From the NCBI RefSeq assembly GCF_036014175.1, contig NZ_CP107917.1:1364001-1428000 (forward strand): 64,000 nucleotides of DNA. The letters are read 5' to 3'. Below are positions 9,899 to 19,481 of this stretch, piece after piece. Below the pieces are notes generated by a model. The model ran no database searches, was not told where the DNA came from, and saw only the letters and a list, made by a program, of their open reading frames with translations. The stretch comes from Streptomyces sp. NBC_00443 (GTDB taxonomy: Bacteria; Actinomycetota; Actinomycetes; Streptomycetales; Streptomycetaceae). Position 1 is the first letter of the stretch. Each line of letters begins with the position of its first letter. The position numbers and the translations under genes are program-made.

Positions 9899-12813
9899 TG
9901 GACCCGCTGCTGGGGCTGCGCCCCTGGGAGGCACCCGAGGTGACCTCCTGGGGGCGAGGGCCCATGAACGCCGTCGACCGGCGCTCCGGAGCACTCCCCC
10001 TCGACGGCGACTGGCGCTTCCAGTTGCTGCAGGCTCCGGGCGCGCCGGTCGGCGGTGCCTGGTCGACGTCATCCGTCCCCGGCGTCTGGACCCTGCAGGG
10101 CGGGGACGACCTTCCGCAGTACACCAACGTCCGGATGCCGTTCGGGGAGTTCCCGCCCCACTCGCCCGCCGCCAACCCGACGGGTGTGTACGAGCGTGAG
10201 GTGGACGTCCCCGCCAAGTGGGCCGGACGCCGGATCGTGCTCCAGGTCGGGGCCGCCGAGAGCGTGCTGCTGGTGCATGTGGACGGGCGGCCCGTCGGCA
10301 TCTCCAAGGACTCGCACCTGGCGGCCGAGTTCGATCTGACGGGTCTGGTGCGCGCCGGGCAGCGGGCCACCGTACGCCTGACGGTCGTGAAGTGGTCGGA
10401 CGCCTCGCACATCGAGGACCAGGACCAGTGGTGGCACGGCGGGATCACCCGCTCGGTGCTGCTGTACGCGACGGACCCGCTGTATCTCGCGGACGTGACC
10501 GTGCGGGCTGCGTTCAGCGGGGAGCTGCGGGTGGACTGCCGGGTGCGGGACGCTCGCGGTGCGCTGCCCGCGGGGTGGTACGTCAGCGGGGAGCTGGACG
10601 GTCAACTCCTCGTGCAGGACCGGGAGTTCGACCGTTTCAATGCCGAGGACGAGCGCGTGTCCGACTTCCTCGGCGAGGCCCGGATGCGGACGACCGTGGA
10701 GGACGTGCGCACCTGGAACGCGGAGACGCCCGAGCTGTACGGCCTGACCGTCCGCCTGCACCGCCCCGACGGCACGGTAGCCGACACCTCCCGGCACCGG
10801 ATCGGCTTCCGCGACGTCGGGATCGTCGGCCGGGACCTGCTGGTCAACGCAGAGCGGGTGTTCATCCGGGGCGTGAACCGGCACGACTTCCATCCGCTGA
10901 CGGGGCGGACGGTGTCGTACGACGACACGCGCGCCGATCTCGTCCTGCTCAAGCGGTTCGGATTCAACGCGATCCGCACCGCCCACTACCCGAACGACCC
11001 GGCGCTGTACGACCTCGCCGACGAGCTCGGCTTCTACGTCGTCGACGAGGCGGACATCGAGTCCCACGACCACGCCCACGAGATCGCCGACGACCCGCGC
11101 TATCTGAACGCCTTCGTGGACCGCGTCTCGCGCATGGTGCTGCGCGACAAGAACCACCCGTCGGTCATCATCTGGTCGCTGGGCAACGAGTCGGACTACG
11201 GCGCGAACCACGACGCGGCGGCGGGCTGGGTGCGCCGGCACGATCCGACGCGGCCGGTCCAGTACGAGGGTGCGGCCAAGCTCGACTGGGCGGCGACGGA
11301 CGACGCCTCCGACATCGCCTGCCCCATGTACGCGCCGCTGGAGGACTGCGTGGCCCACGCCCTGTCCGGCCGCCAGACCAGGCCGCTCATCCAGTGCGAG
11401 TACTCGCACGCGATGGGCAACAGCAACGGCACGCTGGCCGACCACTGGGCTGCCATCGAGGCCACCCCAGGTCTTCAGGGCGGGTTCATCTGGGAGTTCT
11501 GGGACCACGGAATTCTGCAACGCGTGAGCGATGGCAGACCTGCCGGGCGCGCGGGCGCCGGGCTCTACGACAACGGTGTCACCGCGCCCGGGTACCGCTG
11601 GGCGTACGGCGGCGACTTCGGCGAGTCCCTCCACGACGGCGCTTTCATCGCGGACGGCGTGGTGTTTCCCGACCGCACGCCCAAGCCCGCGATGTACGAG
11701 CACCGGGAGATCGCGGCGCCGGTGCGCATCGAGTGCTTCAAGCACGAGGGCATCGTGCTCGGCAACCACCAGCACTTCCGGGGCCTGGACTGGCTGGCCG
11801 GCGAGTGGCGGCTGGACCTGGCCGACGGCACGACGCTGGCCGGCCCGGCCGAGCTGCCGAACCTGCGCCCCGGCGAGACGGCCGCCGTGCCGCTGCCCTT
11901 CGAGGTGCCGCACGACGGCGGCGAGGCCTGGCTGACGCTGCGCGTGACGGTGGCAGAGGACCAGCCGTGGGCGCTGCGCGGCACCGAGGTGTGCGTGCCG
12001 CAGATCCGGCTGCGCGGACCCGCCGTGGCCCCGGACGTTCCGGTGGACCGGCAGCTCGAGGTCGACGGCGAGGGACTGCTCCTCCATCCGCTGCTGACGG
12101 CGGCCCCCACGCTCTCCCTGTGGCGGGCGCCCACCGACAACGACGAGCTGGGCGGCATGGCCGACCGCTGGCGGAACTGGGGGCTCGACGCGCTGGTGCG
12201 CAAGGTCGTGTCCGTCCGGCAGGACGCGGGCCGCCTGACGGTGGACGCCGAGTACGCGGGCACCACGGGTGTCGTTCGGCACCGGCAGGTGCTCACGCCC
12301 GTCGAGGGCGGGGTCCGCGTCGACGAGGAGGCCGAGCTGCCGGAGACGTTCGACGACGTGGCACGGGTCGGCACGGTCTTCGAGACGGCCGCGGGGCTCG
12401 ACCTGCTGGAGTGGTTCGGGCAGGGCCCGTGGGAGTCGTATCCCGACCGCAGCGCGGGCGCGCCCGTCGGTCATCACCGTGTACCGGTCGACGAGTTGTT
12501 CACTCCGTATCTGCGTCCGCAGGAGAGCGGCGGCCGGCACGGCGTGCGGCGGTTCACGCTGTCCGCGCCGGACGCCACCGGGTTCTGTGTCGCGCTGGAC
12601 GAACCCCGCCAGGTCTCCGTGACCCGCTACCGCGCCGAGGACCTCACCTCCGCACGGCACCACGACGAGCTGGTCCCGCGGCCCGGCTGCGTGGTGCACA
12701 TCGACGCCGCGCACCGGGGCCTGGGCACCGCCTCCTGTGGCCCCGACACCTCACCCCCGTATCTCGTCGCACCGGGAATCCATCGCTGGAGCTGGACCCT
12801 GCGCGTTCTCTGA
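9898..12813 (+). CDS. Beta-galactosidase, GH2 family (LacZ-like)
   Basis: The 971-residue enzyme follows the LacZ domain order: sugar-binding jelly roll, immunoglobulin-like domain, TIM barrel, second Ig-like domain and small-chain domain. The acid/base glutamate lies in SLGNESDYG (about residue 430) and the nucleophile in CEYSHAMGNSNG (about residue 502). No signal peptide is present, so it should act in the cytoplasm on imported beta-galactosides. The ATG at 9898 overlaps the permease stop. The much longer in-frame extension upstream to 8290 runs through both permeases in the wrong frame and is not real. Confidence 0.93.
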   Translation: MDPLLGLRPWEAPEVTSWGRGPMNAVDRRSGALPLDGDWRFQLLQAPGAPVGGAWSTSSVPGVWTLQGGDDLPQYTNVRMPFGEFPPHSPAANPTGVYEREVDVPAKWAGRRIVLQVGAAESVLLVHVDGRPVGISKDSHLAAEFDLTGLVRAGQRATVRLTVVKWSDASHIEDQDQWWHGGITRSVLLYATDPLYLADVTVRAAFSGELRVDCRVRDARGALPAGWYVSGELDGQLLVQDREFDRFNAEDERVSDFLGEARMRTTVEDVRTWNAETPELYGLTVRLHRPDGTVADTSRHRIGFRDVGIVGRDLLVNAERVFIRGVNRHDFHPLTGRTVSYDDTRADLVLLKRFGFNAIRTAHYPNDPALYDLADELGFYVVDEADIESHDHAHEIADDPRYLNAFVDRVSRMVLRDKNHPSVIIWSLGNESDYGANHDAAAGWVRRHDPTRPVQYEGAAKLDWAATDDASDIACPMYAPLEDCVAHALSGRQTRPLIQCEYSHAMGNSNGTLADHWAAIEATPGLQGGFIWEFWDHGILQRVSDGRPAGRAGAGLYDNGVTAPGYRWAYGGDFGESLHDGAFIADGVVFPDRTPKPAMYEHREIAAPVRIECFKHEGIVLGNHQHFRGLDWLAGEWRLDLADGTTLAGPAELPNLRPGETAAVPLPFEVPHDGGEAWLTLRVTVAEDQPWALRGTEVCVPQIRLRGPAVAPDVPVDRQLEVDGEGLLLHPLLTAAPTLSLWRAPTDNDELGGMADRWRNWGLDALVRKVVSVRQDAGRLTVDAEYAGTTGVVRHRQVLTPVEGGVRVDEEAELPETFDDVARVGTVFETAAGLDLLEWFGQGPWESYPDRSAGAPVGHHRVPVDELFTPYLRPQESGGRHGVRRFTLSAPDATGFCVALDEPRQVSVTRYRAEDLTSARHHDELVPRPGCVVHIDAAHRGLGTASCGPDTSPPYLVAPGIHRWSWTLRVL

Positions 12814-12885
12814 ACTCCCCCCACGCCCTTCGCTGTCACCCCTCGTGGATCCCACGGATCTCACGGATCTTCTTACGGAGCACAC

Positions 12886-14715
12886 GTGTGTACTTCGCAT
12901 GACCATGCCCAGGGCGAGGCCGAGCAGGCCGGTGCCGGAAGACGCGGTTTCCTGCGCGCGACCGCGCTGCTCGGCGCCGCCGCCGCGGCGGGGGTAGCGC
13001 TGCCGGCCGTGGCCGAGGCGTCCCCGGCCACGGCCGGCCGGCGTCCGGACGCCGACAGCCGCCGCTTCACGCTGGCCGTGATGCCCGACACCCAGTACCT
13101 CTTCGACGGGCCGAGCATCAACGCGGCGCCCGTCGAGGCGTCCCTGCGCTACCTCCTGGAACACGGGCGGGAGGAGAACATCGTCTTCCTGTCCCACCTC
13201 GGCGACCTCACCGAGAACGGCGCGCAGGACGAATGCGCCGCGATCGGCAAGGCGTTCGAGCTGCTCGACCGGCGGGGCGTCGGTTACAGCGTCCTCGCCG
13301 GCAACCACGACGTGAAGTCCTCGACCGACGACCAGCGCGGCTCGACGCCGTACCTGGACACGTTCGGGCCGCGGCGCTTCAAGGGCAAGCCCACCTTCGG
13401 GGGCGCCTCCTCGGACGGCTACAACACCTACCACCTGTTCCGGGCGGCCGGGCGCGAGTGGATGGTGCTCGCCCTGGACTGGCGGCTGTCGGCCAAGGGC
13501 TACGCCTGGGCGAAGGACGTGCTGGCCCGGCACCCGAAGACACCCGTCATCCTCACCACCCACGAACTGGTCGTCCAGGACGACGCGTTGTCGTCGTACG
13601 GCCAGCAGCTGTGGGACCAGCTCGTGAAGGACCACGACCAGATCTTCCTCACCCTCAACGGCCACTACTGGCCGGCGGGCCGGGTCACCCGCAAGAACGC
13701 GGCGGGCAATGACGTCCACCTGCACCTGACGAACTATCAGAACCGCTACTTCGGCGGCGCGGCGATGATCCGCCTCTACCGCTTCGACCTCGACCGGGGC
13801 GTCATCGACGTCGAGACGGTCTCCCCGTGGATCCTGGGCCGGGCCGCGAAGGGGCTCAACGAGCTGGAGCGGCAGGAGATCGAACTCAGCGGCGACGCCG
13901 ACCGTTTCTCCGTCGACATCGACTTCGCGGACCGCTTCTCCGGCTTCGCCCCGGTGCCCGCCCGCCCGGCGCGCCCCGCGTCCAAGATGCTGATCAGGGA
14001 CACGGCCGCGTACTGGCGCTTCGAGTCACCCGTCTCCGGCACCGTCCGCGACCTGTCCGGCCACGGCAACGACCTCACCGTGGTCTCCGTGGGCGGCGGC
14101 AAGCTCGGCTGGTCGGCCGACCACCACCCCGACCAGCCCGGCCACGGCAGCCTGGAGTTCCAGGGCTACAAGTCCCCCCTGAAGGGGGCGTACCTGCGCA
14201 CGGTCGACGGCGCCCCGCTCAACGCGGCCACCTTCAGGAACGGTTACACCGTCGAGGCCTTCTACCGACTGCCCGCCGACTGGGACGCCTCGCACAACGC
14301 CTGGGCGGGCCTGGTCAGCCGCACCGGCACCGGCGGGGCGGCAGGCAAGACGGAGGGCGACCCCGACGAGCCGCTCGCCACGCTCTCCCTCTCCGACGGG
14401 CCCGGCCCGCAGTGGGCGGTCCGCCCGCTCAACCAGCAGGGCATCGCCACCAACTGGGGCGACGAGACCGCACGCGAGACCTGGTGGCACGTCGCCGTCG
14501 TCAACGACGGCAGGCACACCACGCTGTACGTCCAGGGCTGCCCGGTGGCCCGCAACCCGCACGCCACCGCGATCGGCCTCACCTCGGTCGGGCTGCCGTG
14601 GCTGCTCGGCGGCTACGAGTACGGCGGCAGGATCGACCAGATCCTGTACGGCCGCCTCGGCGACGTCCGTGTCGTCGCGCGGGCGCTGCCCGTCACGTCC
14701 TTCATGAACCACTGA
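12886..14715 (+). CDS. Tat-exported calcineurin-like metallophosphoesterase with C-terminal LamG-like domain
   Basis: This 609-residue protein has the signal GRRGFLRAT followed by an alanine-rich hydrophobic stretch, so it should be secreted by the Tat route. Residues about 60-330 are a metallophosphoesterase: VMPDTQY, HLGDLTENG, VLAGNHD and a late NGHYW block carry the metal ligands. Residues about 380-605 (AAYWRFES to the end) look like a concanavalin/LamG-type domain that may bind glycan. The GTG at 12886 has GGAG 5 bases upstream. Its place directly after the beta-galactosidase suggests it removes or cleaves phosphate groups on an extracellular glycan. That role is inference; the substrate is unknown. 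Confidence 0.85.
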   Translation: MCTSHDHAQGEAEQAGAGRRGFLRATALLGAAAAAGVALPAVAEASPATAGRRPDADSRRFTLAVMPDTQYLFDGPSINAAPVEASLRYLLEHGREENIVFLSHLGDLTENGAQDECAAIGKAFELLDRRGVGYSVLAGNHDVKSSTDDQRGSTPYLDTFGPRRFKGKPTFGGASSDGYNTYHLFRAAGREWMVLALDWRLSAKGYAWAKDVLARHPKTPVILTTHELVVQDDALSSYGQQLWDQLVKDHDQIFLTLNGHYWPAGRVTRKNAAGNDVHLHLTNYQNRYFGGAAMIRLYRFDLDRGVIDVETVSPWILGRAAKGLNELERQEIELSGDADRFSVDIDFADRFSGFAPVPARPARPASKMLIRDTAAYWRFESPVSGTVRDLSGHGNDLTVVSVGGGKLGWSADHHPDQPGHGSLEFQGYKSPLKGAYLRTVDGAPLNAATFRNGYTVEAFYRLPADWDASHNAWAGLVSRTGTGGAAGKTEGDPDEPLATLSLSDGPGPQWAVRPLNQQGIATNWGDETARETWWHVAVVNDGRHTTLYVQGCPVARNPHATAIGLTSVGLPWLLGGYEYGGRIDQILYGRLGDVRVVARALPVTSFMNH

Positions 14716-14733
14716 CGCCCGCCGAGGATGAAC

Positions 14734-16401
14734 ATGACTGATCACCAGCTCCCCACCTGGGCGGACCCGTCCGTCGCCCCCGCCGACCTCGACCCGCAGG
14801 GCGTCTCCCGGCGCGGACTCCTGCGCCGCGCGGGCCTGTTCGGCGCCGCGTTCGCGCTCGGCTCCACGGCCGTGCCCGCGGCGGCGTCCTCGCGGGGCTG
14901 GGGCGGCGACGACCCGCGCCTCGCCTACCTGGTCGGCGACCACCACATCCACACGGTGTACAGCCACGACGCCAAGTACACGTTCTCCCAACTGGCCGCC
15001 GCGGGCGCCAAGTACGGGCTGGACTGGATGGTGTTCACCGAGCACTCCAACTTCGGGCACGCCAAGTACGGAGCCGCGCTGGAGCACGAGGAAATCCTCA
15101 AGGCGCGCGCCGAGAACCCGCGCCAGCTCATCTTCCAGGGCCTGGAGTGGTACATCCCGGCCGCCGAGCACTGCACGGTCTTCGCGGCGCCCGGCCGGCA
15201 CGAGGTCGACCTCCTCACGCAGTTCGAGAGCGCCTACGACGGCAAGCTGCTCGGCTACGACAAGGGCGGCCCCGCCGACGCGGACACCGCCCGCAACGAG
15301 GCGCACGCCGTCAAGGCCATCAAGTGGCTGGCACAGCAGCGCCGCAGGGGCTACGTCGACGACGTCCTCGTCCTCGCCAACCACCCGCTGCGCCTGGGCA
15401 TCGACTCCCCGCACGAGATGCGGGGCTGGCGGGACGCGGCCCCCGAGATCATGATCGGCATGGAGGGCGCACCGGGCGCCCAGGGCGCGGCAATCCCCGG
15501 CTGGCGCGGCAGTACGTCCATGCGCGGCGAGTACGAGAACAAGCCCTCGACTCAGTCCTGGCCGGGCTACCCGGCTCAGGCGTACCTGACCTACGGCGGC
15601 TTCGACTGGGCGACCGCGACGGTCGGCGGGCTGTGGGACTCGATGCTGGCGGAGGGCCGCCTGTTCTCGATCACCACGAACTCCGACGCCCACCGCATCG
15701 TCTTCGACACCTGGCGCAACGGCGACTGGCCGGCGGGACAGAACTTCGACACCACCGGCAAGCTGCCCGACCCGGTGAACACCGACGCCCCGCAGCCGGG
15801 CAGCGACTTCTGGCCGGGCCAGTTCAGCCGCACCCACGTCGGCGTGACCCGTTACGGCTACCGCGCGGTGATGGCGGGCCTGCGCGCGGGCCGGGTCTGG
15901 CTCGACCACGGGCATCTGCTCGACGGCCTCGACGTCCGCCTCAAGCGGGACTGCGACCACGGCCGCGGCGTCACGCTGGGCGGCCGGCTGCGGGTACGCA
16001 AGGGCGAGAAGCTCACGCTGAACATCACGGTCACGACGGCCTCCCGGCCCAACCCGCAGGGAATCCTGCCGGAGTTGGCGCATGTGGACGTCATCCGTGG
16101 CACGGTGCGCGGCCCGGTGGCCGACCGGGACGCCTGGAAGGCCCCGGACACCAAGGTCGTGACGACGAAGGACGTGAGCGGCCGCAAGGGGACGTACACC
16201 GTGCGCATCCCGCTCACCGCCGGGCACGAGTCCTTCTACGTCCGCCTGCGCGGCAGCGACGGCAACCGCCACGGCACGGGCTACCTCGGCGCCTCGGTCG
16301 ACCCGCACGGCCCGATCCCGCACCCGCCCGGAGACGGTGACCCGTGGGCGGATACGTGGTTCTATTCGAATCCCGTATTCGTCGACGTGGCAGGAGCCTG
16401 A
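14734..16401 (+). CDS. Tat-exported PHP-domain / CehA-McbA-like metallohydrolase
   Basis: The protein (555 residues) carries a twin-arginine signal, VSRRGLLRRAGLFG, then a PHP-type metal site: GDHHIHTVYSHD near residue 75, FTEHSNFGH, and TTNSDAHR further on. PHP proteins hydrolyse phosphoesters, and the CehA/McbA subgroup includes carbaryl hydrolases. The mature protein should work outside the membrane. Two ATGs are close (14728 and 14734). GAGG at 14724-14727 abuts the first but is 6 bases from the second, so 14734 is chosen. It follows the metallophosphoesterase by 18 bp and is probably part of the same transcript. Confidence 0.8.
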   Translation: MTDHQLPTWADPSVAPADLDPQGVSRRGLLRRAGLFGAAFALGSTAVPAAASSRGWGGDDPRLAYLVGDHHIHTVYSHDAKYTFSQLAAAGAKYGLDWMVFTEHSNFGHAKYGAALEHEEILKARAENPRQLIFQGLEWYIPAAEHCTVFAAPGRHEVDLLTQFESAYDGKLLGYDKGGPADADTARNEAHAVKAIKWLAQQRRRGYVDDVLVLANHPLRLGIDSPHEMRGWRDAAPEIMIGMEGAPGAQGAAIPGWRGSTSMRGEYENKPSTQSWPGYPAQAYLTYGGFDWATATVGGLWDSMLAEGRLFSITTNSDAHRIVFDTWRNGDWPAGQNFDTTGKLPDPVNTDAPQPGSDFWPGQFSRTHVGVTRYGYRAVMAGLRAGRVWLDHGHLLDGLDVRLKRDCDHGRGVTLGGRLRVRKGEKLTLNITVTTASRPNPQGILPELAHVDVIRGTVRGPVADRDAWKAPDTKVVTTKDVSGRKGTYTVRIPLTAGHESFYVRLRGSDGNRHGTGYLGASVDPHGPIPHPPGDGDPWADTWFYSNPVFVDVAGA

Positions 16402-16408
16402 CAATCTG

Positions 16409-17245
16409 ATGAAGCGTCACTTCCTTACTCCCGTCTGTTTATTGGCCGCCCTGGGGCTCGGCGCGGGCACCGCGTCCGCGGCCGGTGACCCGCAATGGGC
16501 GGAGTCGGGCACGGCGTACACCGACACGCTGGGCGGCGGGCAGGGGCTCGCCGCCCGCGCGGACGGCTCGCTCCTCTACCGGGGCCTGGCCGACATCCCG
16601 CTGGACCTGCGGATCAAGGGCTGGAACCACGTCGGCGACCCGGACATCGCCCAGGGCCACGTCTTCGACGCCTACCAGGGCGCGGACACGGCCACGTCCA
16701 AGATGTTCGCGGTGACGACCCCGGCGGGGAAGCGTTACGAGTACGTCCATCAGCTCAACCCGGGCGAGAAGCTCAACAACTCCTTCGCCACGGTCTCGCC
16801 CGACGCGCAGTGGCTGGTGGCGGGCGAGTGGGGCGAACAGCGAAGACTCCAGGTCTTCCCCGCTCCCCTGCTCAACCCCGCCACCCCACCGACCGGCGGA
16901 GATCTGAAGGAGGCCTGGCAGATCACCCTGGACCAGCCCGTACGCGACATCCAGGGCTGCGACTTCGTGACGGACACCCGCCTGATCTGCGCCTCCAACG
17001 ACGCCTCGGGCACCCTCTTCCCGGAGATCCGCCCCCTCCTCCAGGTCGACCTGCCCCGCAAGGTGGACGGCCGGCCGATGACGGGTGCGGTGAAGAGCCT
17101 GTTCGCGCTGCCGCAGCGCAGCGTGTGCACGGGCACGTTCGAGACGGAGGGCGTCGACTACGACGTGAACAGCGGCACGTTGCGGGCCCAGATGATTCCG
17201 CCCGGGGTGTGTGCGGTGGCTACAGCCGTGTACGCGTACAAGTAA
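16409..17245 (+). CDS. Secreted protein of unknown function
   Basis: The 278-residue product begins MKRHFLTPVCLLAALGLGAG followed by TASAA, a standard Sec signal peptide with a cleavage site near residue 25. I do not recognise the mature domain. It contains repeated short beta-strand-like segments (DGSLLYRG, PDAQWLVAGEW, TDTRLICASNDASG) that resemble a beta-propeller such as an LVIVD- or WD-like fold, but the match is not decisive. Four cysteines in the mature part could form disulfides. The ATG at 16409 is 7 bp after the PHP gene stop and sits about 12 bases after AGGAG, a slightly long spacing. Confidence 0.75.
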   Translation: MKRHFLTPVCLLAALGLGAGTASAAGDPQWAESGTAYTDTLGGGQGLAARADGSLLYRGLADIPLDLRIKGWNHVGDPDIAQGHVFDAYQGADTATSKMFAVTTPAGKRYEYVHQLNPGEKLNNSFATVSPDAQWLVAGEWGEQRRLQVFPAPLLNPATPPTGGDLKEAWQITLDQPVRDIQGCDFVTDTRLICASNDASGTLFPEIRPLLQVDLPRKVDGRPMTGAVKSLFALPQRSVCTGTFETEGVDYDVNSGTLRAQMIPPGVCAVATAVYAYK

Positions 17246-17313
17246 GGGACCGGAACGACAAGTCCGCGACGCCTCTCGGTCATTGACCTGTCGGCAGCCG
17301 GAAACACCCGCAC

Positions 17314-17493
17314 ACCCCCCTCGGCATCGAGCGCTTCGCCGTGGTCGGCCGTTCCGGCGGCGGCCCGCACGCCCTCGCCCGCGCCGCGCTGCTGTCCGGA
17401 CGGGTGACCCGGGCCGCCGTCCTGGTCAGCCTCGTCCCGCGGGACGCGGACGGGCTGGACCGGTTCGCGGGCAGGGCGGCCTCCAACGTCTGG
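17314..17493 (+). pseudogene. Alpha/beta-hydrolase remnant
   Basis: One frame across this stretch reads GIERFAVVGRSGGGPHALA, then AALL, RAAVLVSLVPRDADGLDRFAG. That is the nucleophile elbow (G-R-S-G-G) and following helix of an alpha/beta-hydrolase. There is no start codon with upstream homology, and the frame stops matching before 17500, so only the central portion of the gene remains. It lies in the gap between the secreted-protein gene and the convergent maoC-type gene. I see no other gene in 17246-17505. Confidence 0.6.
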
Positions 17494-17505
17494 AGGGGAC
17501 GCCCC

Positions 17506-17960
17506 TCAGGCGTAGAAGCGACTGAGACTCGTCAGCACCGCCGCCGGCTTCCCCCGCCCTCGATCTCGATCGTGCCGTCGACGGTGATCTGCACCCCGCC
17601 CGGTACCTCCTCGACCTCTGCCAGCTTCCCGACCAGCCGTATGCGCGACCCGGCTTTCACCGGAGACGGGAAACGCACCTTGTTCAGCCCGTAGTTGACC
17701 TTCGTCGTCACTCCCTGGACGTCCAACAGCTCGGTGAACAAAGGGATGAAGAGGGAGAGCGTCAGATATCCGTGCGCGATGGGCGCGCCGAAGGGCCCCT
17801 CCGCCGCCTTCTCCGGGTCGACGTGGATCCACTGGTGGTCGCCCGTGGCGTCGGCGAAGGTGTTGATGCGGTCCTGGGTGATCTCGATCCACTCGCTGGT
17901 GCCGAGGTCGCTGCCGGCCAGCTTCTTCAGTTCGTCGAGGCCGTTCACGGTGATGCTCAT
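17506..17960 (-). CDS. MaoC-like (R)-specific enoyl-CoA hydratase, with an apparent frameshift near the 3' end
   Basis: The hot-dog-fold hydratase starts MSITVNGLDELK and has the catalytic DATGDHQWIHVDPEKA block, in which Asp and His activate water, then AHGYLTLSL. The read frame drifts off into SRRRC and stops at 17532. Adding one base to the C run at 17551-17555 restores the ending KPAAVLTSLSRFYA and the stop at 17506-17508. That gives about 151 residues, the usual length. I treat it as an intact gene with a probable sequence under-call. Its ATG overlaps the upstream acyl-CoA synthetase TGA, so it is the last gene of that operon. Confidence 0.85.
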
Positions 17961-19471
17961 GCGGTTCCTTCACTCTTGCCGTACCGGGTACGGACACGGG
18001 ATTTGAGGAGCTTTCCGGAGGCGGTGCGCGGGAGTTCGTCCGCGAGGACCACCGACTTCGGGATCTTGTACTTGGCGAGCCGTCCGGACAGGGAGGCCAG
18101 CACCTCGTCGGGGTCGACGGCGGCGCCCTCGCGTGGCACGACGACCGCGCGCGGCACCTCGCCCCACTTGTCGTCCGGCACCCCGATCACCGCGCACTCG
18201 ACGATGTCAGGGTGGGCGAGGAGGAGGTCCTCGATCTCGGCGGGGTAGACGTTCTCGCCGCCGGAGATGATCATGTCCTTGATGCGGTCGACGATGAAGA
18301 CGTAGCCGTCCTCGTCGGTTCGGGCAGCGTCCCCGCTGCGGAACCAGCCGTCCGCGAAGGAGGCGGCCGTCTCCTCGGGCAACCCCCAGTAGCCGGGCAT
18401 GACATGGGGGCCGCGGACCACGACCTCACCGGTCTCACCGACATCGACGGGCGCGAGGTCCGGCCCTACGACGCGGACGTCGCTGAAGAAGTGCGGCACG
18501 CCCGCCGAACCGGCCTTCGTGACCGCGTGTTCGGCGTCCAGGAACAGGGTTCCGGGTGCGGCCTCCGTCATGCCGTAGCCCTGGAGGAAGGTCAGGCCGC
18601 GCTCCTGGTACGCGGCGATGAGCGGGGTCGGCACGGGGGAGCCGCCGCAGGTAAGGATGCGCAGGGACGACAGGTCCGCCTCGGGCCAGCGCGGGTGCCT
18701 TGCCACCTGGTCGAACATGGTCGGCACGCCGAACATGAAGGTGATCCGGTGCCTTTCGATCAGGTCGAAGGTGGCGTCCGGGTCGAAGGCCTCGACCAGG
18801 ACGCAGGTGCCGCCCTTGAGGAGCACGGGCAGGGTCAGCATGTTCAGGCCCGCCGTGTGGAACAACGGGGCGCAGACCAGGGCGCGTTCGTCGGCGATCA
18901 GGTCGGTGTCGACGAGGACGTTGAGCGCGTTCCAGGTGATGTTGCCGTGGGTGAGCATCGCGCCCTTGGGGCGGCCGGTGGTCCCCGAGGTGTACATGAT
19001 GACGCAGGTGTCGTCGGGGGTGACCGGTGTGTCGATCGGCTCCTCGGACGCCGACGCGAGCGCCTCCTCGTATTCGGGTCCCAGCTCGACGTAGGTGCGG
19101 ACATCGGTGCTGCCGGGGAGTCCTGCGACCAGACCGGTGTGTGACGGGCCGTAGAGCAGGGCCTTGGCGCCGGAGTCGGCGAGCTGGTACGCGATCTCGG
19201 GGCCGGCCAGGCGGGTGTTGAGGGGGACGAAGACCGCGCCCAGCGTGCCCGCCGCGAACAAGGTCTCCAGGTAGGAGGGGTGGTTCGGGCCGAGGTAGGC
19301 GATGCGGTCGCCGCGGCGGATGCCGCGGTCGCGCAGCGCGTGGGCGAGGCGGGTCGTGCGCGTGTGCAGGGTGCGGTAGTCCGTGGACGTCCCGCCGTGG
19401 ATCAGGGCGGTGCGGTGCGGGGTCTTGCGGGCCCGGCGTGCGGGCCATGACCCCAGTCCCTCGTTGCGCAT
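17957..19471 (-). CDS. Acyl-CoA synthetase / AMP-dependent ligase
   Basis: This 504-residue adenylate-forming enzyme activates a carboxylic acid to its CoA thioester. The ATP loop MYTSGTTGRPKGAMLTH (about residue 165), GYGMTEA, WFRSGD and the C-terminal PRTASGKLLK with the catalytic lysine are all present. It is cytoplasmic. It lies 10 bp after the amidohydrolase gene and its TGA overlaps the MaoC ATG. Together they suggest activation and hydration of an acid produced upstream by the SDR and amidohydrolase. The exact acid is not evident from sequence. Confidence 0.92.
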   Translation of the reverse strand: MRNEGLGSWPARRARKTPHRTALIHGGTSTDYRTLHTRTTRLAHALRDRGIRRGDRIAYLGPNHPSYLETLFAAGTLGAVFVPLNTRLAGPEIAYQLADSGAKALLYGPSHTGLVAGLPGSTDVRTYVELGPEYEEALASASEEPIDTPVTPDDTCVIMYTSGTTGRPKGAMLTHGNITWNALNVLVDTDLIADERALVCAPLFHTAGLNMLTLPVLLKGGTCVLVEAFDPDATFDLIERHRITFMFGVPTMFDQVARHPRWPEADLSSLRILTCGGSPVPTPLIAAYQERGLTFLQGYGMTEAAPGTLFLDAEHAVTKAGSAGVPHFFSDVRVVGPDLAPVDVGETGEVVVRGPHVMPGYWGLPEETAASFADGWFRSGDAARTDEDGYVFIVDRIKDMIISGGENVYPAEIEDLLLAHPDIVECAVIGVPDDKWGEVPRAVVVPREGAAVDPDEVLASLSGRLAKYKIPKSVVLADELPRTASGKLLKSRVRTRYGKSEGTA

Positions 19472-19481
19472 GTCACGCCCC

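Noticed and set aside
14026..16404. A 792-codon open frame on the minus strand
   Set aside because: It is antisense to the metallophosphoesterase and PHP genes, has a low-complexity composition and no motif.
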